DNA of 64,000 nt from contig NZ_CP144555.1 of NCBI RefSeq assembly GCF_036607905.1, positions 2,480,001-2,544,000 on the forward strand, written 5' to 3'. This document shows, in pieces, positions 9,544 to 21,891 of this stretch. Below the pieces are notes generated by a model. The model made no database searches and was not told where the DNA came from. It saw nothing but the letters and a program-made list of their open reading frames with translations. The stretch is from Streptomyces sp. SCSIO 75703. GTDB lineage: Bacteria > Actinomycetota > Actinomycetes > Streptomycetales > Streptomycetaceae. Position 1 is the first letter of the stretch; each line of letters begins with the position of its first letter. Position numbers and translations under genes: made by a program.

Positions 9544-10551
9544 TCAGTCCCCGTCCGTGCCGGAGCCGCCGCGTTCGGCGACCAGGGCCGCCGCCTCCTC
9601 GCGCAGGTCGCGGCGCAGTTCCTTGGGGAGGGAGAAGATGATGGACTCCTCGGCCGCCTTGACGATCTCCACGTCCTCGAAACCGCGGGCGGAGAGCCAC
9701 TCCAGCACCTCCTCGACCAGCACCTCGGGCACCGAGGCGCCGGAGGTGAGGCCGACGGTGGTGACGCCGTCGAGCCACGCCTCGTCGATCTCGGAGGCGA
9801 AGTCCACGAGGTGGGCGTCGCGGGCGCCGGCCTGCAGGGCGACCTCGACGAGCCGCTTGGAGTTCGAGGAGTTGCGGGAGCCGACGACGATCACGAGGTC
9901 GGCGTCGGCGCCCATCTGCTTGACGGCGAGCTGACGGTTCTGCGTGGCGTAGCAGATGTCGTCGCTCGGCGGGGAGATGAGCTGCGGGAACTTCTCCTTG
10001 AGCGCGTCGACGGTCTCCATGGTCTCGTCGACGGAGAGCGTGGTCTGGGAGAGCCAGACGACCCGGGACGGGTCGCGGACCTCGACCTGGGCGACGTCCT
10101 CGGGGCCGTCGACGAGCTGGATGTGATCGGGGGCCTCGCCGGAGGTGCCGATGACCTCCTCGTGGCCCTCGTGGCCGATCAGGAGGATGTCGTAGTCCTC
10201 CTTGGCGAAGCGGACGGCTTCCTTGTGGACCTTGGTCACCAGGGGGCAGGTGGCGTCGATGGTGGCGAGCCGGCCGCGTTCGGCCTCCTCGTGGACGACG
10301 GGCGCCACGCCGTGCGCGGAGAACATGACGATGTTCCCCGGGGGGACCTCGTCGGTCTGCTCGACGAAGACGGCGCCCTTCTTCTCCAGGGTCTGGACGA
10401 CGTACTTGTTGTGGACGATCTCGTGCCGGACGTAGACCGGAGCCCCGTACTGCTCCAGGGCCTTCTCGACGGCGATCACGGCGCGGTCCACTCCCGCGCA
10501 GTAGCCACGGGGGGCGGCGAGCAGGACACGGCGGCCAGACGAAGCAGTCAT
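9544..10551 (-). CDS. ispH: 4-hydroxy-3-methylbut-2-enyl diphosphate reductase
   Basis: 335 residues starting [20 protein letters not shown]. The three [4Fe-4S] ligands are visible: C18 in [10 protein letters not shown], the Cys in [11 protein letters not shown] and the Cys in [11 protein letters not shown]. Substrate-binding signatures [25 protein letters not shown] and [14 protein letters not shown] are present. This is the last step of the MEP isoprenoid pathway, giving IPP and DMAPP. The frame is open 101 codons further upstream, but that part overlaps the divergent permease and is a shadow. Confidence 0.97.
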   Translation of the reverse strand: MTASSGRRVLLAAPRGYCAGVDRAVIAVEKALEQYGAPVYVRHEIVHNKYVVQTLEKKGAVFVEQTDEVPPGNIVMFSAHGVAPVVHEEAERGRLATIDATCPLVTKVHKEAVRFAKEDYDILLIGHEGHEEVIGTSGEAPDHIQLVDGPEDVAQVEVRDPSRVVWLSQTTLSVDETMETVDALKEKFPQLISPPSDDICYATQNRQLAVKQMGADADLVIVVGSRNSSNSKRLVEVALQAGARDAHLVDFASEIDEAWLDGVTTVGLTSGASVPEVLVEEVLEWLSARGFEDVEIVKAAEESIIFSLPKELRRDLREEAAALVAERGGSGTDGD

Positions 10552-10651
10552 GGCCCCATCGTAAGGCCGCGTTCGGCGGCGCAGAGATCGCGTGGGCCCG
10601 GCGCCGCCGGACAGACTGTCGGGAAGGTACCCCGGCGCTGGCGGAGGCAGG

Positions 10652-12028
10652 ATGTCCGAGACCGGTTCGACGGCCCACGACGCGGGCGAGGGGCAGGGGC
10701 TGCGGCGCAGTCTGGGCTTCCGTGACCTGGTCGTGTACGGGTTGTTGTTCATCGCGCCCATGGCCCCGGTCGGGGTCTTCGGCACGCTGGACGCCAGGTC
10801 GCACGGCGCGGTCGCACTGGTGTACGTGGTGGCGACGGTCGCCATGGCGTTCACCGCGTTCAGCTACGCCCAGATGGTGCGGGTGGTCCCCCAGGCGGGT
10901 TCCGTCTTCGCCTACGCGCGGGCGGGGCTGGGGCACGGGGCCGGGTTCGTGGCGGGCTGGATGGCGTTGCTCGACTACGTGCTCATCCCGGCGGTGGCAT
11001 ATCTCTTCTCCGGCATCGCCATGGAGGCGCTGGTGCCGGAGGTGTCGCGGTGGGTGTGGACGGCCCTCGCGGTGGTGGTCACGACCCTGCTGAACCTGTG
11101 GGGGGTGCGGACGGCTGCCCGGGTGGGCTTCCTGGTGCTCGCCATGGAGATCGTGGTCCTGGTGGTGTTCGTGGTGGCGGCGATCGTCGTCCTGGCGCGC
11201 GACGGCGCCCATCGGGACTGGCTGTCGCCGCTGACCGGGGACGGGACGCAGGGCGCGTTCGCGCTGTCGGCGGTGGTCGGCGCGGTGTCGGTGGCGGTCC
11301 TGTCGTACCTGGGCTTCGACGCGATCGCGACCTTCGCGGAGGAGGTCACGGGCGGTTCGGCGAAGGTGGCGCGGGCGCTGCTGTTCTGCCTGGCGCTGGC
11401 GGGCGTGCTGTTCGTGGCGCAGACCTATCTGGTGGCGCTGCTGGAGCCGGTGACGTCGGCCGAGCTGGCGGCGCGGCCGGAGCGGCAGGGGGCGGCCTTC
11501 TACGACGCGGTGGACTCCTCCGTGGGGACGTGGCTGCACGATCTGGTGGCGGTGAGCAAGGCGATCGGCGCCGCGTTCGCCGCGCTGGCGGGGCAGGCGG
11601 CGGCCGGGCGGCTGCTGTTCGCCATGGGCCGGGACCGGCGGCTGCCGGGCGGGCTGTCGCGGACCGGCTCGGGGGTGCCGCGGGTGGCGCTGCTGGTCTC
11701 CGCGGTGATCACGATGGCGGCGGCGGTGTGGGCGGCGCAGCGGCCGGACGGGCTCGACCACCTGGTGTCGGTCGTCGACGTCGGCGCGCTGACCGCGTTC
11801 ACGCTGCTGCACGCGAGCGTGGTGGGCTGGTTCGCGGTGCGGCGGGCCGGCGGTGGCCGGGTGAGCTGGTGGCGGCACGTCCTGATCCCGGTGGTGGGCG
11901 CCGCGATCACCCTCGCGGTGATCGTGGAGGCTTCGGGGACGGCTCAGGTCGTGGGCGCGGTCTGGCTCGTGGTCGGGCTGGTCGTCCTGGGGGTGCAGGC
12001 ACGCCGGGGGCGGCCCGTGGGGGTGTGA
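10652..12028 (+). CDS. APC-superfamily amino acid permease
   Basis: 458 residues with about 12 hydrophobic segments. The opening [20 protein letters not shown] and the following MAPVGVFGT are typical of the first helix of APC transporters. [20 protein letters not shown] and [18 protein letters not shown] match helices 3 and 6 of the family. The ATG follows GGAGGCAGG. It is divergent from ispH. Substrate cannot be deduced; amino acid or amine uptake at the cytoplasmic membrane is likely. Confidence 0.88.
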   Translation: MSETGSTAHDAGEGQGLRRSLGFRDLVVYGLLFIAPMAPVGVFGTLDARSHGAVALVYVVATVAMAFTAFSYAQMVRVVPQAGSVFAYARAGLGHGAGFVAGWMALLDYVLIPAVAYLFSGIAMEALVPEVSRWVWTALAVVVTTLLNLWGVRTAARVGFLVLAMEIVVLVVFVVAAIVVLARDGAHRDWLSPLTGDGTQGAFALSAVVGAVSVAVLSYLGFDAIATFAEEVTGGSAKVARALLFCLALAGVLFVAQTYLVALLEPVTSAELAARPERQGAAFYDAVDSSVGTWLHDLVAVSKAIGAAFAALAGQAAAGRLLFAMGRDRRLPGGLSRTGSGVPRVALLVSAVITMAAAVWAAQRPDGLDHLVSVVDVGALTAFTLLHASVVGWFAVRRAGGGRVSWWRHVLIPVVGAAITLAVIVEASGTAQVVGAVWLVVGLVVLGVQARRGRPVGV

Positions 12029-12469
12029 CGCCGGACGCGGCGCGGGTGACGCGGCGGGGTGAGGGGCTCGGGCGCGGCTGCGTCCGGGCCAGGCGGGCGG
12101 GTGCGGGAGTACGCGGCGAACGGGCCGGGAGCGGGCGGCACGCGTCCGCGGGACAGCGCCGTACACGACCGGGAACACGCCCGTACGGCGGCCCCAAGCG
12201 CACCGGACGCGCGCCGGACACGCCGCGCGGCGGCGGGGCGGCCGGTCCGACACGCCACGTGCCCGCCGTGCGGTGTCCCGACACGCCGGGCCGCCCGCCG
12301 GGCGAGGCCGCGACACGCCACCCGTCGGCACCACGGAGCCCCGACACGCCGCACCGCCGCTCCGCACCACCCGCACGCCGTACCCCGACACGCCCGCCCC
12401 GTCCCGCCCCCGCGGCCCGGCACGACGCGCCCGGTCGTGTTGTCACACCCGGCCGCTACGCTCGGGCGC
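12029..12469. repeat. Spacer with six regularly spaced GACACGCC repeats
   Basis: No credible gene. The octamer GACACGCC (usually CCGACACGCC) occurs at 12217, 12249, 12280, 12312, 12343 and 12387, so the first five are 31-32 bp apart, about three DNA turns, with unrelated sequence between. The same octamer clusters again near 44.4 kb. The stretch lies upstream of xseA; the xseA promoter must be here but is not obvious. Confidence 0.6.
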
Positions 12470-13678
12470 ATGGCTGTGAACTCGACCCCGGAAGCCCCCC
12501 TGCCCGTCGGTCAGGTGTCCCGGCTGATCGGCGGATGGATCGACCGGCTCGGCGCGGTGTGGGTCGAGGGGCAGATCACGCAGCTCTCGCGGCGGCCCGG
12601 CGCCGGGGTGGTGTTCCTGACCCTGCGCGACCCGTCGCACGACATCTCGGTCGGCGTGACCTGCTACCGGCAGGTGTTCGACTCCGTCGCGGACGTGGTC
12701 GGCGAGGGCGCCCGGGTGGTCGTCCACGCCAAGCCGGAGTGGTACGCGCCGCGCGGACAGCTCTCGCTGCGCGCCACGGCCATCAAGCCGGTCGGGGTCG
12801 GGGAACTCCTCGCCCGTCTGGAGCAACTGAAGAAGACGCTCGCGCGCGAGGGGCTGTTCGCCGCCGAGCGCAAGAAGCCGCTGCCGTTCCTGCCGCAGCT
12901 CGTCGGGCTGGTGTGCGGGCGGGCCTCGGCCGCCGAGCGGGACGTGCTGGAGAACGCCCGGCACCGCTGGCCGGCCGTCCGCTTCGAGGTCCGCAACGTC
13001 GCCGTGCAGGGCGTGCACGCCGTGCCGCAGGTGGTGCAGGCCGTCAAGGAACTGGACGCGCGGGACGAGGTGGACGTGATCGTCATCGCGCGGGGCGGGG
13101 GCAGCGTGGAGGACCTGTTGCCGTTCTCCGACGAGCAACTGGTACGGGCGGTGGCGGCGTGCCGGACGCCGGTCGTGTCGGCGATCGGCCACGAGCCGGA
13201 CCACCCGCTGCTCGACTACGTGGCCGACCTGCGCGCCTCGACGCCGACCGACGCCGCCAAGAAGGTCGTGCCGGACGTCGGCGAGGAGTACGAGCGCGTC
13301 CGGCAGTTGCGGGACCGGGCGCGGCGCTGCGTGGCGGCGTTCGTGGACCGTGAGGAGCGGGGGCTGGCCCACGCGCTGGCGCGGCCGTCGGTACAGCACC
13401 CGCACCGCATGATCGACGACCGGGAGGCCGAGGTGGCGGCCCTGCTGGACCGGGGCCGCCGGACGCTGCGGCACCTCCTGGACCGGGCCGATTCCGAGTT
13501 GACGCACACCCACGCGCGCGTGGTGGCCCTCTCCCCTGCCGCGACGCTCGAGCGCGGGTACGCGGTGCTCCAGCGGGACGACGGCCACGCCGTGCGGGCC
13601 CCCGGCGAGGTGGCGCCCGGCCAGGTGCTGCGCGCCCGGGTGTCCGAGGGCGAGTTCTCCGTACGAGTCGACGCATAG
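12470..13678 (+). CDS. xseA: Exodeoxyribonuclease VII large subunit
   Basis: 402 residues. An N-terminal OB-fold (about 12-105: [33 protein letters not shown]) binds single-stranded DNA. The catalytic region has [20 protein letters not shown] and [20 protein letters not shown], followed by coiled-coil helices and the [12 protein letters not shown] terminal segment. With XseB it degrades single-stranded DNA from both ends. XseB begins nine bases downstream, so the two form an operon. Confidence 0.96.
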   Translation: MAVNSTPEAPLPVGQVSRLIGGWIDRLGAVWVEGQITQLSRRPGAGVVFLTLRDPSHDISVGVTCYRQVFDSVADVVGEGARVVVHAKPEWYAPRGQLSLRATAIKPVGVGELLARLEQLKKTLAREGLFAAERKKPLPFLPQLVGLVCGRASAAERDVLENARHRWPAVRFEVRNVAVQGVHAVPQVVQAVKELDARDEVDVIVIARGGGSVEDLLPFSDEQLVRAVAACRTPVVSAIGHEPDHPLLDYVADLRASTPTDAAKKVVPDVGEEYERVRQLRDRARRCVAAFVDREERGLAHALARPSVQHPHRMIDDREAEVAALLDRGRRTLRHLLDRADSELTHTHARVVALSPAATLERGYAVLQRDDGHAVRAPGEVAPGQVLRARVSEGEFSVRVDA

Positions 13679-13687
13679 GGTGGGTGG

Positions 13688-13957
13688 ATGACCAGCGAGG
13701 TGGAGCAGCCGGCGGCGGTGGCCGAGGCGCTCGGGTACGAGCAGGCGCGGGACGAGCTGATCGAGGTCGTACGGCGGCTGGAGGCGGGCGGCACGACGCT
13801 GGAGGAGTCGCTCGCCCTGTGGGAGCGGGGCGAGGAGCTGGCGAAGGTCTGCCGGCGGTGGCTGGAGGGCGCGCGCGCCCGTCTGGACGCGGCGCTGGCC
13901 GAGGAGGCCCGCGCCGAGGACGCCGACGGCGGCGGGTCGGGGACCGGCGAGGCGTAG
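13688..13957 (+). CDS. xseB: Exodeoxyribonuclease VII small subunit
   Basis: 89 residues. The central helical hairpin [20 protein letters not shown] and [26 protein letters not shown] is the XseB signature: two long helices that wrap the large subunit's coiled coil. Ends are short and disordered. Its place directly after xseA supports the call. Confidence 0.95.
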   Translation: MTSEVEQPAAVAEALGYEQARDELIEVVRRLEAGGTTLEESLALWERGEELAKVCRRWLEGARARLDAALAEEARAEDADGGGSGTGEA

Positions 13958-13996
13958 TCCCCGGCCCCGCCGTCCCGCGTGGCCGCCGTCCCGCTT

Positions 13997-14019
13997 CCCG
14001 CCCGGTGCGGCCGGGCGGG
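13997..14019. terminator. Hairpin between xseB and a convergent small gene
   Basis: Nine-base perfect stem CCCGCCCGG / CCGGGCGGG with a TGCGG loop between convergent genes; probably terminates xseAB. Confidence 0.5.
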
Positions 14020-14067
14020 GAGCGTCCGGCTGCCGGGGCCGGCCAAGGCCCCGGGGGCCCGTTCGCC

Positions 14068-14280
14068 CTACTTCCCGCTGTCCTCCGCCAGGGTGTGGGC
14101 GACGAGCGCGTTGGCGTGGCCGTGGCCCATCGCGTGCTCGGTCGTGAGCCAGGTGACGAGTACCCCGTGCCGGGCGAGCGGGGAGGAGCGGATCAACTCC
14201 TGCCACTCGGCGATCGGCCGGCCGTACTTCTTCTCGCTCGACGGGAAGTAACTCGCGGGTCCCTTGGTGGCTCCGGTCAT
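14068..14280 (-). CDS. DUF4287-type small protein
   Basis: 70 residues starting MTGATKGPASYFPSSEKKYG. It has the pattern KGPASYFPSxExKYGRPxxEW, followed by HGVLVTWLTTEHAMGHGHANALVAHTL, which I associate with the DUF4287 family found alone or fused to DUF5655. Function unknown. The frame stays open upstream, but the Met chosen begins the conserved part. Convergent with xseB. Confidence 0.8.
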   Translation of the reverse strand: MTGATKGPASYFPSSEKKYGRPIAEWQELIRSSPLARHGVLVTWLTTEHAMGHGHANALVAHTLAEDSGK

Positions 14281-14516
14281 GTCCTTCAGCCCTTTCGGCG
14301 TCGGCGGCTCTCGGCCGATGTCCCAGGGGGACCGTGCGGGGGACCGGAAGTGATCGGCCGGCCGGCGTGACGCACACCACTGTCGACCGCGTGTGAAGCG
14401 GATCACCACGCCCCAGCTTTGGTTGAATGTTGAACTTCATTGGCGTAGCGTCAGCCCCGTCAACGGCTCCGCGCCACCCCGCCCGGAGCCGAAGCGCATC
14501 CCGAGGAAGATCACGC

Positions 14517-15107
14517 ATGTCTCTCGTTCTTGACCCCGCCGCCCAGGACCTGCTGTTCCGCGAGGCCCGCACCGCGAACACCTTCACCGACGAGCCGGTG
14601 ACCGACGAGCAGGTGCAGGCGATCTACGACCTGGTCAAGTACGGCCCGACCGCCTTCAACCAGTCCCCGCTGCGCGTCACCCTGGTCCGCTCCCCCGAGG
14701 CCCGCGAGCGCCTGGTCGCGCACATGGCCGAGGGCAACCAGGCCAAGACGGCCACCGCCCCGCTCGTCGCGATCCTGTCGGCGGACAACGAGTTCCACGA
14801 GGAGCTGCCCCAGCTCCTGCCGCACTTCCCGCAGGCCAAGGACGTCTTCTTCGGCGAGCGCACGGTCCGCGAGGGTACCGCCGGCATGAACGCCGCGCTC
14901 CAGGCCGCCTACTTCATCATCGGCATCCGCGCCGCCGGCCTGGCCGCCGGCCCGATGACCGGCCTGGACTTCGAGGGCCTGCGCAAGGAGTTCCTGGACG
15001 ACGACCACACCCCGCTGATGGTCGTCAACATCGGCCGCCCGGGCCCCGACGCCTGGTTCCCGCGCTCGCCGCGCCTGTCCTACGAGCAGGTCGTCACCAC
15101 GGTCTGA
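14517..15107 (+). CDS. Nitroreductase-family malonic semialdehyde reductase-like
   Basis: 196 residues (MSLVLDPAAQDLLFREARTA). The nitroreductase FMN fold is indicated by EARTANTFTDEPVTDEQVQA, LVKYGPTAFNQSPLRVTLVR, MNAALQAAYFIIGIRAAGLA and PLMVVNIGRPG. The short length and YGPTAFNQSP motif match the RutE / 3-hydroxypropionate dehydrogenase subfamily, NAD(P)H-dependent FMN enzymes. Transcribed alone, followed by a strong terminator, and divergent from the DUF4287 gene. True substrate uncertain. Confidence 0.88.
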   Translation: MSLVLDPAAQDLLFREARTANTFTDEPVTDEQVQAIYDLVKYGPTAFNQSPLRVTLVRSPEARERLVAHMAEGNQAKTATAPLVAILSADNEFHEELPQLLPHFPQAKDVFFGERTVREGTAGMNAALQAAYFIIGIRAAGLAAGPMTGLDFEGLRKEFLDDDHTPLMVVNIGRPGPDAWFPRSPRLSYEQVVTTV

Positions 15108-15130
15108 GCCGCACCGGCACCGCGCACAGC

Positions 15131-15167
15131 GAAGGAGGCGGCCCCCGCGGTGGGGGCCGCCTCCTTC
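15131..15167 (+). terminator. Strong terminator after the nitroreductase gene
   Basis: Perfect 16-bp stem (GAAGGAGGCGGCCCCC and its complement) with a five-base loop, just after the stop. Confidence 0.85.
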
Positions 15168-15235
15168 ACGTCACACGCCCGCGGGCCCGTCACCACGGGC
15201 GCGACGGCACCCGGACGGCCCAGGGACCCACGTCC

Positions 15236-15760
15236 TCACTCCGTCTCCAGCGCCGCCGCCATCGCGGCCAGCCGCTCGAACGAGGCCGTGCCGGTCACCA
15301 GGGTCGTCGCGCCCTGCGCGCCGTCGCCGTCCTGGAGGACCAGCGCGTCGTACCGGCCGCCCTCATAGCGGACCCAGGTCCGGCCGCCGATCTCCTCGGT
15401 GGTCTCGGTGCGCCGCGCGCCCTGGCTGGCCTTGTCGATGAACTTCTCGGGCTTGTCCGTGGACTGCTCGACCGCCACGTACTCACCGTCGGGGGCGCTG
15501 AAACCGAGGTGCCAGGCGTCGGACCGGTCGGCGCGGTAGCGCACCGAGGTCGCCTTCCACTCCTCGGAGAGCCCGACCGGCGCCGCCACCGGGTACGACG
15601 CGGCGCGCCGCGCGCTCAGCAGCTCGACCCGGTAGTCCACCCGCCTGATGTCGGGCTCGCTGTCGTCGTGCGGGATGAAGAGCCACATCACTCCCGCCGC
15701 GAGCACGATGAGCCCAAGGGAGAGCACCATGTCCCGGGCCGACTTCTGCTTGCCTTTCAT
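15236..15760 (-). CDS. DUF4245 membrane-anchored protein
   Basis: 174 residues ([20 protein letters not shown]). One N-terminal membrane helix at about 11-29, then an extracytoplasmic domain with [38 protein letters not shown] and a Thr/Val/Glu-rich end. This matches actinobacterial DUF4245, which regularly neighbours glpX. Function unknown. A GTG three codons upstream (VAGMKG) is an equally possible start. Divergent from glpX. Confidence 0.88.
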   Translation of the reverse strand: MKGKQKSARDMVLSLGLIVLAAGVMWLFIPHDDSEPDIRRVDYRVELLSARRAASYPVAAPVGLSEEWKATSVRYRADRSDAWHLGFSAPDGEYVAVEQSTDKPEKFIDKASQGARRTETTEEIGGRTWVRYEGGRYDALVLQDGDGAQGATTLVTGTASFERLAAMAAALETE

Positions 15761-15827
15761 ACCTGCCACGCCCCTATCGTCGCAGGTCGCCGATCCGCTC
15801 ATCCGTGGGGTCCCCTGCTCATTTAGT

Positions 15828-15847
15828 ACGACTGGCGATAGAGTCGT
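15828..15847 (+). promoter_or_regulatory. Inverted repeat in the glpX / DUF4245 divergent region
   Basis: ACGACT-N8-AGTCGT is a perfect six-base palindrome overlapping a GATAGA that could act as a -10 for glpX. It may be an operator; no regulator is implied by the sequence. Confidence 0.35.
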
Positions 15848-15894
15848 GGCCATACCCTCATCCGGCCGTCGTCGTATCAGAAAGGTGCGCTCCG

Positions 15895-16929
15895 ATGACC
15901 GAGCATCATCATCTGCCGTCCGAGCTTGACGTCCCTTCGGAGGCTCCCGATCGCAACCTCGCCATGGAACTCGTCCGCGTGACCGAAGCCGCGGCGATGG
16001 CGGCCGGCCGCTGGGTCGGGCGGGGCGACAAGAACGGCGCCGACGGGGCCGCGGTGCGCGCCATGCGCACCCTCGTCCAGACCGTCTCGATGAACGGCGT
16101 CGTCGTCATCGGCGAGGGCGAGAAGGACGAGGCGCCGATGCTCTTCAACGGGGAACGCGTCGGCGACGGGACCGGAGCCGAGGTCGACATCGCCGTCGAC
16201 CCGATCGACGGGACCACCCTGACCGCCAACGGGATGACCAACGCGATCGCGGTGCTCGCCGCCGCCGAGCGCGGGTCCATGTTCGACCCGTCGGCCGTCT
16301 TCTACATGGACAAGCTGGTCACCGGGCCCGACGCCGCCGACTTCGTCGACATCGACGCGCCCGTCTCGGTGAACATCCGCCGGGTCGCCAAGGCCAAGCG
16401 GTCGACGCCCGGGGACGTCACCGTGGTCATCCTGGACCGCCCCCGGCACCAGGCCCTGATCAAGGAGGTCCGGGAGACCGGCGCCCGGATCAAGCTGATC
16501 TCCGACGGCGACGTGGCCGGCTCCATCCTCGCGCTGCGCGAGGGCACCGGCATCGACCTGCTGCTCGGCATCGGCGGCACGCCCGAGGGCATCATCTCCG
16601 CCTGCGCCGTCAAGTGCCTGGGCGGCACCATCCAGGGCAAGCTGTGGCCCAAGGACGACGAGGAGCGCCGCCGCGCGCTCGACGCCGGGCACGACCTGGA
16701 CCGCGTCCTGACGACGGACGACCTGGTCTCCGGGGACAACGTCTTCTTCGTCGCCACCGGCATCACCGACGGCGAACTGCTGCGCGGGGTCCGCTACCGC
16801 TCCGAGACCGCGACGACCGACTCGATCGTGATGCGCTCCAAGTCGGGCACGGTCCGCCGGATCGACTCCGAGCACCGGCTGAGCAAGCTGCGCGCCTACA
16901 GCGCGATCAACTTCGACCGCGCCGGATAG
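15895..16929 (+). CDS. glpX: Class II fructose-1,6-bisphosphatase
   Basis: 344 residues from an ATG behind AGAAAGGT. Metal-binding signatures are present: [30 protein letters not shown] and [28 protein letters not shown] and [20 protein letters not shown] follow. GlpX is the gluconeogenic FBPase that replaces the class I enzyme in most actinobacteria. Length is normal. Confidence 0.97.
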   Translation: MTEHHHLPSELDVPSEAPDRNLAMELVRVTEAAAMAAGRWVGRGDKNGADGAAVRAMRTLVQTVSMNGVVVIGEGEKDEAPMLFNGERVGDGTGAEVDIAVDPIDGTTLTANGMTNAIAVLAAAERGSMFDPSAVFYMDKLVTGPDAADFVDIDAPVSVNIRRVAKAKRSTPGDVTVVILDRPRHQALIKEVRETGARIKLISDGDVAGSILALREGTGIDLLLGIGGTPEGIISACAVKCLGGTIQGKLWPKDDEERRRALDAGHDLDRVLTTDDLVSGDNVFFVATGITDGELLRGVRYRSETATTDSIVMRSKSGTVRRIDSEHRLSKLRAYSAINFDRAG

Positions 16930-17090
16930 CCGCCGGGCCCCGGCCCACCGCCGACGCCCGCCCGCGGACCGCCGGACGGGACCGCCCACGCGTACGGAAC
17001 GGACCGGACGCCGCCGTGCCCCAGGGCCGCCCGCTGGTGCGGAGCGGGCGCCCCGCCCCCGCCGGGCGCGACACGCTCCGGGGGCGAGCC

Positions 17091-17471
17091 CTAGCCGGCC
17101 GCGGCTATGCGGTCCGCCGTGGGGCGGGCCGCCTTCTTCAACTCCAGGTCGCGGCGCCGGCGCCGGGCCAGCACCACCCGGCGCTCGGCGGCGGTCAGGC
17201 CGCCCCACACGCCGTACGGCTCGGGCTGGAGCAGCGCGTGCTCGCGGCATTCGGCCAGGACCGGGCAGCGTCCGCAGACCCGCTTGGCCGCCTCCTCGCG
17301 GGAGAGCCGGGCGGCGGTGGGTTCCTTGGACGGTGCGAAGAACAGTCCGGCCTCGTCGCGCCGGCACACCGCCTCGGTGTGCCAGGGGGCGTCTTGGTCC
17401 CTGTTCCGCACCGGCACCCGCTGGGCCGGGACAGCGGCTACCTGCAGGGACGAACGCGGCGGTTGCAGCAC
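17091..17471 (-). CDS. WhiB-family iron-sulfur regulator
   Basis: 126 residues. The four [4Fe-4S] cysteines are C36 (AVCRRDEAGLFF), C66 and C69 (RVCGRCP) and C75 (AECREHAL). GVWGG at 87-91 is the WhiB turn that contacts the principal sigma factor, and a basic tail RRRRRDLELKK may bind DNA. Its position beside glpX matches a wbl gene I recall from S. coelicolor (possibly wblI), but I leave the symbol open. Redox-sensing transcription factor, target unknown. Confidence 0.92.
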   Translation of the reverse strand: MLQPPRSSLQVAAVPAQRVPVRNRDQDAPWHTEAVCRRDEAGLFFAPSKEPTAARLSREEAAKRVCGRCPVLAECREHALLQPEPYGVWGGLTAAERRVVLARRRRRDLELKKAARPTADRIAAAG

Positions 17472-17602
17472 GGTCTACTCCTGACGACGGCTTCGCTGGC
17501 GAGCGACGATGCGTCAAGCCCTACCCGCTGTGCGCGCGCCTATGCACAGAGTTCCGGACCGGGGCCGCACACCGCCGGCGAGCGGGCGGAACCCCGGGGC
17601 CG

Positions 17603-18316
17603 TCAGCGCTCCAGATGCCTGCGCAGCCCCTTGTCGACCTTGCGCTGCACGCGGTCCAGGATGTCCGCGACGAGCCGGCCGCGCTTGGGCCGGGCCTCCA
17701 CGTTGCCCAGCACGGCCCAGCCGTCCACGTAGACCACGGGGGCGTCGGCCTCGGGCGAGTCGAGGGTGTGGACCTCGAAGTTGCCGAGGACGCCGCCGCC
17801 GGTGCCGCGCAGCGACACGTTCTCCGGGACGCGGACCTCGACGTTCCCGAAGACCGAGACGGCCTTGATCATGACGTGCCGGTACTCGAAGACCGCCTCG
17901 CTCAGGTCGATCTCCACGTTGCCGAACACGGCGTAGGCGTGGATGCGGCGGCCGGGCCGCCAGCGCCCCTTGCGGACGGCGCTGCTGAAGACCGCGACCA
18001 TGTTCTCGTCGGGGGCGGCGGGGACGGTGCCCGGGGCGGGGCGGTGCGGGGCGGGGGCCGCGGCGGCGGTGGGCCCGGCGTGCGCGGCGGGCAGGTCCCG
18101 CACGAAGACGTCCAGCTCGCCGACGGTCTTGGCGGCGAGCACCCCCTCGACGCGCTCCGCGTGCTCCTCCGCGGTCAGCCTGCCCTCGGCCAGGGCCTCG
18201 CGCAGCATGTCGGCGATGCGGTCCCGGTCGGCGTCCGAGGCGCGCAGCTCGGAGGGGCTCGGCGTGAGGGGGCCGGGGGCGGCGTCCTGCGCTGGGGAGT
18301 GCTTGTGAAGGTCCAC
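17603..18316 (-). CDS. DUF1707 protein with LiaF/DUF2154-like C-terminus
   Basis: 237 residues. Residues about 25-75 are a DUF1707 domain (LRASDADRDRIADMLREALA, GRLTAEEHAERVEGVLAAKT, VGELDVFVRDLP). After an Ala/Pro linker the C-terminal half repeats short beta strands of the form AVFGNVEIDL, SVFGNVEVRV, GVLGNFEVHT and AVLGNVEARP, as in the cell-wall-stress LiaF/DUF2154 fold. No membrane helix is present, so it is probably a cytosolic or peripheral regulator. Confidence 0.88.
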   Translation of the reverse strand: MDLHKHSPAQDAAPGPLTPSPSELRASDADRDRIADMLREALAEGRLTAEEHAERVEGVLAAKTVGELDVFVRDLPAAHAGPTAAAAPAPHRPAPGTVPAAPDENMVAVFSSAVRKGRWRPGRRIHAYAVFGNVEIDLSEAVFEYRHVMIKAVSVFGNVEVRVPENVSLRGTGGGVLGNFEVHTLDSPEADAPVVYVDGWAVLGNVEARPKRGRLVADILDRVQRKVDKGLRRHLER

Positions 18317-18507
18317 GGCAGCAGGGTACCGAAACGCGATAGATCGCGACCAGGGGCTGTGGGCGACGTTGTCGTGAACCTACTGAGCCTTACCTCACCG
18401 GCCGGGCCGCGCGGCGGAGGTTTTACGCTGGTGGGCGCTGCCGAGGGAGGCCAGCCGTCGTTGCTGAGGAATTCAGCCGCGCGTCCGTCGAGTGAGGAAT
18501 GGGCGAG

Positions 18508-20175
<1,668 letters not shown>

Positions 20176-20183
20176 CGGCGGCG

Positions 20184-20220
20184 GGCGGCCCCGGCGGAGT
20201 CCGCTCCGGCCGGGGCCGCC
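20184..20220 (+). terminator. Likely terminator after the class I fumarase
   Basis: Stem GGCGGCCCCGG / CCGGGGCCGCC, 11 bp perfect, with a 15-base loop, just after the stop. Confidence 0.5.
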
Positions 20221-20381
20221 GCCTCCCCGCGCGCCCCCTTCCCGCGCGCCCGGCGCGTGTTCCCGGCGCGGGCGTCGTCCCGGCCGGCCCGGCCGCCTCC
20301 GGCGGGCGCAACCGCGTCCCGGCCGCCCCCCGTTCGGCCCAGGTCCGGAACATCCCCGGGGCCCGGCGCGCTGTACCCGGT

Positions 20382-21767
20382 ATGAACGACTACCGCATCG
20401 AGCACGACTCCATGGGCGAGGTCCGGGTCCCCGCCGAGGCCAAGTGGCGGGCGCAGACCCAGCGCGCCGTCGAGAACTTCCCCGTCTCCGGGCAGCGGAT
20501 CGAACGGGCCCACATCGAGGCGCTGGCCCACATCAAGGGGGCCGCGGCGACGGTGAACGCACGGCTGGGCGTGCTCGACCCCGGCATCGCCGAGGCGATC
20601 GCGTCGGCGGCCGGGGAGGTCGCCGGCGGCCGGTGGGACGACCACTTCCCGGTCGACGTGTTCCAGACCGGCTCGGGCACCTCGTCCAACATGAACGCCA
20701 ACGAGGTGATCGCCACCCTCGCCACCGAGCGGCTCGGCCGGGACGTGCACCCCAACGACCACGTCAACGCCTCCCAGTCGTCCAACGACGTCTTCCCGTC
20801 CTCCCTGCACATCGCCGCCACCGCCGCCGTCACCCGGGACCTGATCCCGGCGCTGGACCACCTCGCCACCGCGCTGGAGCGCAAGGCCGCGGAGTTCGCC
20901 GACGTGGTCAAGGCCGGGCGGACCCACCTCATGGACGCCACACCGGTCACCCTGGGCCAGGAGTTCGGCGGGTACGCGGCCCAGGTGCGCTACGGCGTCG
21001 AACGGCTCGAGGCCTCGCTGCCGCGGCTGGCCGAACTGCCGCTGGGCGGCACCGCGGTCGGCACCGGCATCAACACCCCGCCCGGCTTCTCCGCCGCCGT
21101 CATCGAGGAGGTCGCCCGCGCCACCGGCCTGCCCCTCACCGAGGCCCGCGACCACTTCGAGGCGCAGGGCGCGCGGGACGGCGTCGTCGAGACCAGCGGG
21201 CAGTTGCGGACCATCGCCGTCGGCCTGACGAAGATCGCCAACGACCTGCGGTGGATGGCCTCCGGACCGCGCACCGGCCTCGCGGAGATCTCCCTGCCCG
21301 ACCTCCAGCCGGGCTCGTCGATCATGCCGGGCAAGGTGAACCCGGTGGTGCCGGAGGCGGTGCTCATGGTCGCCGCCCAGGTGATCGGCAACGACGTGGC
21401 CGTCACCACCGCCGGGGCGTCCGGCAACTTCGAACTGAACGTCATGCTGCCGGTCATCGCCAAGAACGTCCTGGAGTCCGTCCGGCTGCTCGCCAACGCC
21501 TCCCGGCTGCTGGCCGACCGCACGGTGGACGGCGTCGTCGCCCACCGCGAGCGCGCCCGCGAGTACGCCGAGTCCTCCCCCTCCGTCGTCACCCCGCTCA
21601 ACCGGTACGTGGGCTACGAGGAGGCCGCCCGGATCGCCAAGAGGGCGCTGGCCGAACGGAAGACGATCCGCCAGGTCGTCCTGGACGGCGGGTACGTCGA
21701 GCGCGGCGACCTCACCGCGGAGCAACTGGACGAGGCCCTGGACGTCCTGCGCATGACCCGCCCGTGA
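20382..21767 (+). CDS. fumC: Class II fumarate hydratase
   Basis: 461 residues. Fumarase/aspartase superfamily motifs: [49 protein letters not shown] with the acid/base region, and the signature [16 protein letters not shown] containing the catalytic Ser. It is iron-independent and stable to oxygen, so it complements the class I enzyme under oxidative stress. An upstream GC-rich gap of about 200 bp and a terminator suggest independent transcription. Confidence 0.97.
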   Translation: MNDYRIEHDSMGEVRVPAEAKWRAQTQRAVENFPVSGQRIERAHIEALAHIKGAAATVNARLGVLDPGIAEAIASAAGEVAGGRWDDHFPVDVFQTGSGTSSNMNANEVIATLATERLGRDVHPNDHVNASQSSNDVFPSSLHIAATAAVTRDLIPALDHLATALERKAAEFADVVKAGRTHLMDATPVTLGQEFGGYAAQVRYGVERLEASLPRLAELPLGGTAVGTGINTPPGFSAAVIEEVARATGLPLTEARDHFEAQGARDGVVETSGQLRTIAVGLTKIANDLRWMASGPRTGLAEISLPDLQPGSSIMPGKVNPVVPEAVLMVAAQVIGNDVAVTTAGASGNFELNVMLPVIAKNVLESVRLLANASRLLADRTVDGVVAHRERAREYAESSPSVVTPLNRYVGYEEAARIAKRALAERKTIRQVVLDGGYVERGDLTAEQLDEALDVLRMTRP

Positions 21768-21891
21768 CGGCGCGCGCGGCCGGCCCGTGACGGCGCGCGC
21801 GGGGCGCGGCGCCGCCGGGAGCGCTCGCGAGCGACCCCTTCGCGGTGCCGGTACCACGTCACCGCGTGCCCGGTGCACCTAATATCTGTCC

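Noticed and set aside
9512-12391. A 959-codon open frame on the minus strand
   Set aside because: It is antisense to the permease and out of frame with ispH; the translation is Arg/Pro/His-rich without domains, a GC shadow.
12217-12394. 31-32 bp periodic repeats considered as a CRISPR
   Set aside because: Only 8-10 bases are conserved per period, too short for CRISPR repeats.
21761-21802. 19-bp direct repeat spanning the fumC stop
   Set aside because: CCCGTGACGGCGCGCGCGG occurs twice 23 bp apart, but it is probably a local duplication of GC-rich sequence without evident function.
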